Of a stretch of DNA of 64,000 bases, positions 21,001 to 33,000 are shown in pieces. How positions within the stretch are numbered: the stretch's first letter is position 1; each line of letters starts with the position of its first letter. Origin of the DNA: Henricia sp. BOLD:AAB3569 (lineage: Eukaryota > Echinodermata > Asteroidea > Spinulosida > Echinasteridae); the NCBI GenBank assembly GCA_037783545.1, contig JBBELK010000297.1:682001-746000 (forward strand), in the 5' to 3' direction. The notes under the pieces are model-generated. The model ran no database searches, had not been told where the DNA came from, and was given only the letters and a program-made list of their open reading frames with translations. A program made the position numbers and the translations under genes.

Positions 21001-24000
21001 GTACATGGGCAGTATGTTTCAACTATCCATACCAAAATTGACATGGAAAACATTTGCAAAATGAACATACGAAATGGCGGGAACAACGTATTCTTGTGCA
21101 GTCAAGCACCAGAACAGGTGGTTTTGCGACCTTGGCAAGATGCCAACATGGAATCGCGCCAAATGCATGTGCATCACCACAGCATTGAATCATTCTCCTT
21201 TCACAAGGATATCACAGCAGGTGGGTTTCGCACCCATTACCAGTTCTGTGAATGTGCATTATTTTGATAATGGCAACAGCTGGACGCAACTTTGTACAAG
21301 ATGTGACCAAAATGCCACTTCAATGCACCTTGTTAGAATAACAACTTGTTCTTTTCATTTTTACAATAAACATCTACATGCTCCGGTTTCTCACAGTTGA
21401 TTTGAGAAATTGAGAAATTTAACAACAACCCTGACACTATTTAATGACATGCCAGAGAAACGAATTGACCCCAAATCTCAGTGTCTCTTTTTTTTTAAAA
21501 ATCGGAATCAAACACAAAGTTCTTTTCCCCGCATTTTACAACTTGGCAAGAAGCTAAACTTTGTGTCAAGAACAAGTTGGCAATTAATGAAGTCAATAGT
21601 TACAGATGCCAACTTTTGAAAATGCAATATGAATGACCAAACCAAGCAGAAACACTCTTGCAAACATCGGGGATATTTCACGCTTTCAGATTCTGCTTTG
21701 AACATCACACATCCAGCCAGCATAAAAAGGAAGCAAATTTGCTGGTATAAGATCCGTAAAGAATTAAGCTTTTTGACGACTGCCTTGTTTGCAGCAGTAG
21801 AATTGTACTGCTATAAATTTTTGACCAACCAACTTTAAGAAAAATCTAAAAAAAAAAACTTGGCATGGGTCACAAATTTTCCCCCACGTAACTTCAGTTC
21901 TCAAATTTTCTTCCATTTAAAATTTTGCTGGCAACGGAACAGACATGCCGACTAACTCTCAAAGTACACACTCTACGCTGTCCACACTTGTGACGAGCAT
22001 TAAATGACACCACACATTTGCCATTGCAATAAAATATTGCCCTGGCAATGAATACACACACTTTCCTTAAAAGCAACCATCATGGCAGTAAATACATGTA
22101 CAACCACAAGCATTTGCCATGGCAACTAACATTGCCATGGCAATCGATACTTGCCACAACACCACCACAACACACCATGGCACACAATCTATGTCCATGT
22201 TCCCACTGAGGAGAAAGCTGTTTTTTTAACACGTCTTCTGGACCAGGGACACTGGAGTGTGTCTTTAGAAAGAGGTTGTATCCTAAAGAATACATTATCA
22301 AGGATGACAAAATTTACTGTGCACGGTTGGCAATCAGCCTCACGATGTGCTTGAAAGTACGCTCAGTTTCCAAAAAGAGACGCCCGAGTTTGATTTCTTT
22401 TAAGGTATTGAATGCAATCGATTCTTAACATTTCTGACAGAAGACTTTCTTGTCTCCATTCGGGATGAAATATGAAAGTGAAATTTGCAGTCAAGTCTAG
22501 AAGACGAGCAAAAGAGCAGCAATATTTCTCCATCCTTACATACTCACACATTCATGGATATTTGCTTGGTTTGGTCATCATAAAGATCGCAATCCACATT
22601 AAAAGTCATGGCAAACACGTGTTAACAATTTGTGTCAGTGCGACTGGCATTTTCATTTGTATGTAAGTATCTACGAGTTAACAAAGGACACGCAAGTTTT
22701 GAACAAAGGTAAAGCATTTCTCTTGCTTTAAATTCAGACGTAATTATTTGCTCTCTCTCAAAGTGTTTATGCATGTAAAAACCTGCCAAATTATTATGCC
22801 AGTTGAGACCCCGACAGAAACTGTCAACATGTTAGGCCACATGCAGTATTATCCAACTTAAGATACATATAAAAATAAACACGTGGTAATTCCTGCAAAT
22901 CTTGTAATTAATGCTTTAAAAATGTCACTAATCAATGTGTTAGACACCATGAGATAAAAGTGTAATCCTTGAAAAAGAAAACCTGTCCAAGGTATGGGAA
23001 AGTGGGAAACGTTTTTTTTTTTAATTAACAAAAAAAGCTAAAGTCTCAAAAGCTGGATAGGTGATTTTGGTGTTTTATGGGGATCTTTCTGATTGATGTA
23101 ATCAAGGTTGATACCCTCAACATACCGCTCTACCACGGGGGCATCTGCTGAAACACTGAAGCACGCCAGGCCGCGGTCCCCCTGCAACTACTGTTGGATT
23201 AACAGTTCCCATAGTCGTCAGTATTAATTAGACCCCATAGAGCAATGCAGCTCTTTGGGGTGGAAGCACAGTGAACATGGTACATGGATGTGTGTTGTAT
23301 CTAGGCTTGAGAGGAGCCCCAATCTGCTGCAGCGAGCGTGTCCAATGGTATGTCTTTCAGGCTACCGTGTCTACTTTTTGATATTCATGGTGCTCCGTTA
23401 GCTCTTGAATATAGCTTGAATTCCACACCATTTGACAATACAAGCTGAACAGACCAAGGCTTCCAATCAAGCATTGCTACAGGCATTAGTGAACTCGACA
23501 CCAAATGCACAAAATGTCCGTTTTGTTCACCCCTTATCCCTTCCCCTCCCACCCCATTCCCACTATTTAACCAATGCTTCTATCAGGGTGTCCGCGGGTC
23601 TTAACAAGTCAAATTTAAGACTTTAAGACTTTTTTAATGCTTTTTTTAAAGACCAATTCGACCCCCAAAACAGGAAATAATTCCATACTGGGCCACCACA
23701 GGCCCAAAATCTAGCTAACAATTTAATGCTTTTTAATGCCTTAAATTTAGAACTGAATTTCAAACTTTTTAAGACCTGCAGAAACCCTGTCTATGCAGTG
23801 AACATCCATAATTTCCTTTGTGAACAACTACCAAGTCGACTTAGGCATGAAAATAAGCCAAGACAAGTATCTGTATGTATTAGATCACCTGAATATTTTT
23901 TCTGCCACACATGTATCTGTATTGGACTTTTTTTTCAAAGCGGTAAACACTGGTTAAATTTTCCGTTCTGCACCCTCACCATGTCTGCACTTGAATTAAT

Positions 24001-27000
24001 TTTATTGTCACTTTTGCCAAGACCTCAGCCAAAGTAACACTCATTTTACCTACTGTACATGTAATTGACGTCTCAGTTTTCCTGAACTGAGGATGTCCAG
24101 TTAATTAAACTAATTAATGACCTGGAAAAGTATCTGGCAGAAAACTTCATTTTCTGGGCTGTCCATTACCAGATTCTCACAGCTAGTTTGCATTTTATTG
24201 AAGTCCAATACAAACACAGCGTTTAGTCTTTCAATGAATAAGGTATTTTGTATATTAGGAGTACCAAAAATAACAGACCGTTCCTTCATTTTTTTCGCTC
24301 AACCAGTCATCTGCAGAGATGCTGTCTCCATTAAAAAGAAACTCAAACAATGAACTATTTAAAATTCAAGTGCAACATACTGCAATATTTCAACATGTAC
24401 ATTAGCCGCCATATACATGTACTGTATATGACAATAGCGACCATTTTGTTTCTAGAAAGAATGGTCTGCCACAGGTTTTTAAGCAACTAGTGTTGTTTCA
24501 AAGAGAATGGATGTTTAATGCATGACATGCCGCACACATGAAAAAAGTCATCACCAAGGCAGATAAAAATCAGCCATCATCACTGCATCAAAATTGCGCA
24601 TGGTGTACCGGTAGCCACTGATTTAAAAATAAATAATAATGAAATCAAAGTCTACTTTCCGCCACTACTTCAACAGCCAGAACGTATTTTAATTTACATT
24701 TGTGAGATAAAACTCGGCCAAAATGTTTGGTCAAAATTTGCTTCAGAGTGCTTTTAATCTGAAGTGAAGTAACAATTTGTCATTCAGTAAAAATTTCGTT
24801 CTGTAATGCTCACCGGTAATTTCAACGACCGAGTAGCATTCTGACAGAGCACAGTGAATGCAAAATCAACCGAGCCACTACACGACAAGTACATGTAGAC
24901 CCGCATCCTACGAGACCAGGGCCCTATTTCATGGAAATGCTTAGAAGAAAGCACTGCTCAGCACAGAAAAAAGTATGCTTGAGACAATGTTTCCAGCTAA
25001 AATACGAAGTCATCTGTAACTTTTAGAGCTCTACAGTAATAACTGAAATTAGCTACATGTAATAAGCAGTTTTCTGTGCTAAGCAGCTCTGATTCTCTGA
25101 AATTGGGCCCCGATTCTCTTAGCCAATTCATTTGTTAAACCCCAGTGATTCCATACAGGGTACACCATGCTCAATGTTGCGGACTTTCTGCAGTACACCC
25201 TCCAGGAATGCATTGGTTCAGTATTTCATATCGAAACCACTAGCAAAACTTGCCGACATTTCTGGGCTCTGTTAAGCCACGAAAAGTACATTCCGTTTCT
25301 CAAAGGCCAAAAATTCACTAAAGTCTGTGTAATTCAAATTTTAGGAAATGTACAAATGGTCAGTGCAAATATGGATGATTTTAAGGCTACATGAACTGTT
25401 TGAACACGTAGAAATGCTGAACACAATAGCAACTACATGGAGGCTGAAGCTACATTTGTAGACTCAATAATATCAGAGTCGAGACAAAAAGGAGAAAAGT
25501 GAAATTGTTAAATTAAGTCCAGTGAAGAATGGAAAAAAACGAAATGCACCATAAGTTGCCATGGCGATGTTTGTATTACTGTCAAGTCAACTAAAACCAA
25601 CATCATTGCAAAAGCACTTGGAAAATGATTGAGTTTTTCTAAAAGTCATTGCCATGACAACTGATGTGTCCTGTGGTGCACTTCGGTTCTCCATTATCGA
25701 CTACCAGTAGGTAGAGCCAATGTTTTTCCATTAAAATGAAAATGATGAAATTACCTTTTTACAAATTCTGCTTCAGTTTCAGAATTACACTTTTTAATGA
25801 GTGCCTTATTTTACTTGTGTACTCTCTGCAGACAGTACTTTAACAAAAACGTAACAGAAACTCATTGGCTCTATCTGGGGGTCCGACTAAAACATGTACA
25901 TATTCATGTAGTCCAAATAAGGTAAATAAACCTGTGCAAACCATCCGGGATAATTATCAACTGAATAACGTTTAGTTCCACAAGCGCAATATACGAAGTG
26001 GAGACCTGTACAATGTACATGGGATGACTAATATGTACCGTTTTAGAATGTACAGAAGCGGAGGAGAAAGAACAATCATTTTCACAACAATGTGTCATAT
26101 TTATGAAAAATTATCACATTGTGCCATTGAAATAATGAATAAATGCCCCGGGTTTTGCACAAGTTTTATGTTTTTGAGCAGAAACATTTCTGTAAATGTT
26201 AATTTTATTAATCTCTTATTAACTTGGGTAAAAACAAATTTCTGCTTTTCAACTTTTTGTCTTGGACTCTCGGGATGACTCCGATGAAGACAGAATGCAA
26301 GTCTGTTCAATACCAGTTGTCTTGATGATGTATTTTTCCAATCCGTTAACCACCCTCCCGACCACCCTCCCCAAAAAATCCCCGACCAATACATGAAAGA
26401 TGTATGCCCCTCCCTTAACTTACTTTTGAAAAGTTCAGCACACGGGTAATATGCATCTTACGAATTAACAATCAGTAATGGTGGAAATAGGAGTTTGTCT
26501 CTGGGAAATACAGAAGCAAGGTGAAATTGCACACAGAAATGCAATGCAATACAGTGAAAGGGAAATATTACATTGGAAATACATGTAAACAAGACATTTT
26601 AGATTTAAAGGTGAACAAAAAATTGCAAAATTAGTAATGCATTTTAATATATGCACGTATCAAACATTTTAAGTTTGACAAGTGATGGCAGTTGTGTCCC
26701 AAGGCTCTTTGCAATTTTGGAGGTAAAATTTAAACATTTGTCAGACGTACTTTGCTCCAACAGAAGAATTGGGTCTATAGGGAATACCAACTGTGCCTTA
26801 TAGCTCAGCTGGTAGAGCATCTGCCTCGTGAGTCGGAGGTCTCGGGTTCAAATCCCAATAAGGCCCTTACGATTTTTCTCTCATCCCAAGTTTGGTTGAT
26901 TCATTTCAATGGTGATCAGGCACCATACCAGATGGTTACTTTGCCCAGTTGCGACACCATGCAACACCGAGAGAAAATTTGGCTTCTGAGGAAAACCCGA

Positions 27001-30000
27001 GGGAGTATACCACTGTGCCTTATAGCTCAGCTGGTAGAGCATCTGCCTAGTTTGGAAGAGGTCTTGATTTGAATCCCGATGAAGACCATGTGATTTTCCT
27101 ATCATCCCATGTTTGGTAAATGTAATAAGGAACGTGTACATGTATGCCAATGAAGTTGGCCTTGCCTCCAGAGATGACCTTAAAATTTATTGTAGATTTA
27201 ACTTTAAGGCCAAACCCAAAGCATACATGTAACCTTTTAATCTTTAGGTTGAGTCCTGAAAAATATTTTCCACAAACTTTTTAGCTTTTAAAATGCAACA
27301 TTTTTAAGCCTCCTGAATTTATAGGTTTACAAAGGCAATGGGCACACAACTGCCCAAAAATTGGCAGGCATGCTGTTTTCTTGATTTCCCCCAAAAGAAT
27401 TGCATTTGCAATACAACTTCATACTCATTTTCCCAAACTGATGTACAGTGCAAGCTAATGTTGCACAAGTAAACAATTTTTCTAAATTGGATAGGTTGAA
27501 GTTTTTGCCAATTCTTTCAGGTAAAATCATTTGAAAACAGCAGCGGATCAAATTTTCAACAATATAAAAGTATGTACATTGCCACTGGAATATCTGGTAA
27601 GCAGTATATCTAAACAAGAAATGAAAGGGTCTCGATGAAAACACAGTACTTGTTTACAATCTGAAAGATTTTTTTCTTCACACAAATTTAAGGGAAGTGT
27701 TGTTTGAACCATTCTTTAAAAAGAAAAACAAAATTAATTTGGATTTTTAGCATGCTTGCAGTTTTCATCTCATTTTGTTTTGAATGAAAACTCAAAGCAA
27801 AGCGTACACCTAAAGTCTGCTACAACATTCCACAAAATCCTGTAAGAGGGAAAGTGTGCACAGGCTAATAAGATTTGTTTGTGACTGATGCGACATTACA
27901 TTCTTGCCCATGAATATGAAAGTTGGTGTAAGCCTTAAAACCTATATTTTAAATTTAGTTTTGATGAATGTCAAAAGCTCCCATTGACCCAACTTATTAT
28001 TATTATTATTATTACATTTTCTCCCCTGTATGCGCACTCGGGTGAAACGGTGCATGTTTCTATTGGCGCTAACAGGAAAAATTCTCCGGCATTTTTCTTC
28101 CTCAAGGAGGAAAATTGCCGGGGAAAATTCTCCAAGCCATTTATCTGAAAATAGCGGATAAGACCCGTTTCGACCGAGCACATTTTCCATCTTTTGTGGC
28201 ATTATCCGGTAAATGGATCTCAATAGAAACACGCGTATATAGTAGTACATGTAGTATGTATTTTTACACCACAGTAATAAATAGCAGGCCCACTTAAATC
28301 TTTTGCTTATTCCGCAAAATTTACACTTTATTTCGCAGCTGTCCACTGTGTATAGATGTTTAGAATTTATTTAAGTATATTTTTAGAAAGGATGGATATC
28401 AATTACCCATAGTTGTACGTCTTTGCGGGGGTGGGCAGTTTATATTTTTAAATCTATTTATATCTATGCATTTTAATATTTTATGTTAAAACGAAAGTTA
28501 TGGGTGGGTGGTTGTAATATGCTTAATGGATCAGGGATTGAACACTGTTAACCAGAACCTTGCATAATCAGGAGGGAAATCAATTAAATACAAAGGAATG
28601 GTACCTAATATTTGCCTTGTTATAGCATAATGTATGAACAGTGCTGATGGTTTGTAGCATACACGTTCAGACTAGTACACTTTTGATAAACGAGTTAATA
28701 AACATTTTACAAATATTGCTGCGCTTTTGTGATATATGTGTAGCCTAATTTGAAAGGGAATGAGACTAATTGGAAAAGGGAATGAGCCCACTTTTTGGTT
28801 GACAAACCATCACTCAAAATATGGGTGGGGCCCACTGTTTCCGTAGTTTGTTTTTTCAAACTGTTTTTGTCAAATACACCTGGCACCATGTGTGTGTCCG
28901 ACAATCGTTTCCTTTTGATGGAATTGTTTTGTGAAAAAAATTCCAGGGAAGCCGACATGGTCTGGGGGTTAGGATTTGGAAATAATTACCGGTTGACCTA
29001 AAACTAAGCCGCTAGGGGCGCGATACAAATTTTCCCCCTAATTTGCCCATCCTGTTTTGCAATGTAAATCAGTTGGGAAATGTGTGCAGGGTCTGTATGG
29101 TTCCCAAGATGGATCAGCTACCTTTAACTCGCCCCTAGGAAAACCCTTGAAAGACGTCGGCCTCGAGCTCAATAGGATATGACTTATTTGTAGAAATCTA
29201 TTTTTCTTAAGCGTGTCCACATTGGACTAATTTTGGTAAAACTTACGGAGATCTCCGTAATTTTGACAATTCAGTCCAATGCAGACGGCCGGAAAAAAAC
29301 CCGGAAATTGTAAAGTGTTTTGGAGTTGAATTTTAGAGAGGCCAAAGGTAACTGTCCCACCAAGTGCCATTCCATAGTCTTTACATGTATGGATTTTGTA
29401 TTGCAAGTGACCTTTGCATACCTACCACAAAAATCCCCAGCCCTAGTGTGTAGTGTGTACGTACTGTGCGGAAATGCATGGTCCCTGCTCATTTCACAGG
29501 ATCGCAAAATATTTCAGTTATTTCTCAGCTCTCATTCATCTTCGCCCACTCCCCTTAAAAGGGAACTTGGGTCAAAGGTCAAAGAGGTGGGAACTTACGT
29601 CAAAGAGCAACAAAGGAGCTTGTTCAGATTTTTGCAGAAAATTGATTTCGTTCCTACCTAACAAGCATAAAATACCTCTCCAAAATACTATCCATGGAAA
29701 GAAAACAGGAAATTTGGAATCTCCAATTCGGATGTGGAAGCAAAAAGGTTGGTGTAATTACTGCACTGCTTTATGGAACGGATAAATTAGTTTACTAAAC
29801 ATCGGCAGTTTTTAACGATATTCTTGAAAATAAACGGATTGAGAGAGCGGAATTTCAGAATGGTAATGAGAAAAATATGAGAAATTATATGGTATCAAAA
29901 TTTCAACACCCTTGGGAGAGGGGAGCGGTTCAAAAATGTGATCTGGACACGCTCCTTTTGTGATCTGTGTTTCTGCATAAAATCTCCCAAGACCCAATTC

Positions 30001-33000
30001 CTCTTTTAAAAAATCCTACACACAAGGATAGCCTATGTACATAATTGAATACATGTGAGTGAGTGAGTGAGTGAGTTTGGAGTTTAACGCCATGCCGGCA
30101 TCAGAGGCCATATTCATGGCGGGATTAAGTTAATATATAAAATACTTGGTATTAATTAAAGATAATTAAATAATTGTTAATAATTAAATAATTAGGATCA
30201 GTTATATGGATAACAAATGATATGTTTTAATATAATTGAACTAACATTATATATATATATAAGTATTACATGGATTCTGGACAGTTTTCCAAGGAAGCCC
30301 CTAGGAGGTCGGTTATAGAGGATCCCCCAGACACACGGTACCGTGTCTAAATGGTCCCGCAAGGCCGGCCGTTTCCCTTGCAGTTTAAGGGCCCGGGCCC
30401 CGCCGGTATTTTTACAGGTCCGCTAACCTCCGGGTGATGAAGGGACAATGGTACCGAGTGTCTGGTCAATCCTCCACACCCCGTCCCCCAGGACAAATAG
30501 GGGTCCTTGTTTCACCGTCCAGTGTGTAATGTGAGTTTTATTTCAGGGAGATCAACCATGGGGCAGGGTAACACCTTGTCTCGCCGAGGCGAGCAAACCT
30601 CAGGATGAGTCCCTAATTATAGTGTTGTCCTAAGAATTTCTGAAGAAGACTGTTACTTATATGTAGGTATACATACTGTTGAAAAGTATGAATCCTTGTG
30701 ATTTTATTTTGAGAAACTCATCTCTAAGGTAGGTCTACACCTTGTCTCACCGGGGTGAGCTAACCTTAGAGTGAGTTCTAAACCAGTATGTGAAAATGTT
30801 TGAGTTTGTCATGTGAAACTCATCTCAGGGGTAGGACAACGCCTTGTCTCACCAGGGTGAGCAAACCCCCAGAATGAGTCCCAAAATACAATAAGAGAAA
30901 TTCGATGAGTTTATAAAATGTGATATAGCTCAGATGATTTGAGAAATGAGATTATGGTTTCAGGGGGTATATTAAATAAATCTTTCAATGTAGTAGCATG
31001 GAAGAACCGTTGTCTGATTTCAGCTAATTCAACACATTCAATGATGAGGTGATGTATAGTCAAAGGGCTATCACACGGGATACATTGTGGGTTAGGTTCT
31101 GCTTTAAGAAGGAAAGAGTGTGTTAATATTGAGTGGCCTATCCGGCATCTAGTCAGGACAACCTGATCTTGTCGAGACAGATTTCTATATGGTTGCCATA
31201 AGCCAAGGTGAGGTTGGATGGAAAAAAGTTTGTTTGATGTAAAGGTTGCCCAAGAGTCTTTCCATAACTGTTTGGTGTATGAATGGATAGAGTTCCTCAG
31301 GTCTGTATAAGGGATGGTACAAGTTTAAACTGGTGAATCCAACGCATGTTTAGCTAGAGCATCTACTTGATCATTTCCTGCTATGCCGACATGACTTGGA
31401 ATCCAGCAGAAAATGATGTCAAAATGTTTCTTGTGTAATTGGGTTAGTTTATTTAAGACTTTTATTAAATAGGGATGATTTATATTGCATCCACTTATAG
31501 CCTGTAGGCATGATAAAGAATCACTAAAGATAATGAACTTCCTTTTCTTAGAGGAATCAATCATATCTAGTGCTAGCAGGATTGCCTTAATTTCAGCTGT
31601 ATAGATTGAAGCTTGATTTGGGAGACGAATACTTCTTGAATAATGATAATAGGTAGCTGCTGAGGCAACCTTTTCTTCATCTTTGGAGCCATCTGTGTAG
31701 ATGCAAATATGGTTGGGAAACCTAACTTTAAATTCTAGATGATCATTTTGGAATACTGATACATCAGTATCTGATTTTTTGTATTTTGTCATATGTAGAA
31801 AGACTTGAGGTTTGTGAATTTCCCAGTGTGGTATCACTGGAATCTCGGTTTGTGCTATGTTTTGAAAGTCAAGTTTAGCTGCTTGTATGTGTGACTGTAG
31901 ACGTAGGCCAAGTGGTTTAATTGTTTTGGGTTTGGCAGCATATATATGTTGAAATTTAGGATAAAAAACACATTGATATGCTGGGTTAGATGGATTAGCT
32001 GCTAATTTAGTGATGTATTGTAGAGATAGTTTAATGCGCCTATTTTCAAGAGGCGGTTCATCAGCTGTAACATAAAGGCTCTCCACTGGTGATGTTCTAA
32101 ATGCACCAAAGGAGAGCCGTAGGCCTTGATGGTGAACAGTGTTGAGTTGTTTAAGATAAGATTTGGGGGCAGAACCGTAAATTATGCATCCATAGTCTAA
32201 TTTAGATCGGATAAGTGATCTATATAATTGTAACAGAACTGAACATTCAGCTCCCCAGTTTTTGTTAGCTACAGCTTTGATAATGTCCATAGCTTTCAGA
32301 CATTTAATTTTGAGAGCTTTGATATGAGGTAAAAAGTTAAGTTTAGAATCAAAGATTATTCCTAAAAATTTGGTTTCATTAACCACTTTAATTTTGTCGC
32401 CTTCGAGATATAGCTCAGGGTCAAAGTGTGCATTTCTGAGTCGGCAGAAATGCATACAAACAGTTTTAGGTTTTGAGAATTTAAAACCATTTTCAGTAGA
32501 CCATTTCTGTAGTTTGTTAAGAGTCAACTGGAGTTGACGTTCAATATTTTGCATACGGCTACCTCTATAGCAAATCAGGAAATCATCTACATACAGCGAA
32601 GGAGAGACTCCATTCTGGACTGTTTTAACAATGTTATTAATTTTGATACTAAATAAGGAAACGGAAAGGATACTCCCTTGGGGTACACCCATTTCTTGTT
32701 CGTGTGAGGCAGATAGGGTGGTCCCTACCTTAACTTTAAAATATCTGTCAATTAAAAAATTTGCAATAAAAATGGGAAGTTTACCTCTGAATCCCATTTC
32801 ATGAAGGTCTTTCATTATGCCATACTTCCATGTAGTATCATATGCTTTTTCTAAGTCAAAGAATATTGCAACAGCATGCTCTTTTTTGATAAAAGCATCT
32901 CGGACGAAGGATTCTAGTCTTACTAAGTGGTCTGTAGTACTTCGGCCTTTCCGAAAGCCACATTGGTAGTTATTTATAAGGCCATTTGCTTCAAGCAACC

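Larger units (their letters stand above)
19413..30056 (-). other. Intron 6, part downstream of the LINE
   Basis: About 10.6 kb without a supported gene. Recognised content: an element at 23584-23789, a MITE with GGGCCC ends at 24919-25110, a pair of tRNA-derived SINEs at 26790-27125, repeat R2 at about 28010-28270 and a MITE at 29612-29957. About 23105-23370 is a GC-richer island (CCAGGCCGCGGTCCCCCTGC and surroundings) that I cannot identify. Confidence 0.6.

Noticed and set aside
26797-26864. A tRNA-Thr(CGT) gene
   Set aside because: The acceptor stem is perfect, but the anticodon and T stems carry mismatches. A degenerate copy with the same flank follows 212 bp later and another copy exists at 11335-11425, so a SINE is more likely.
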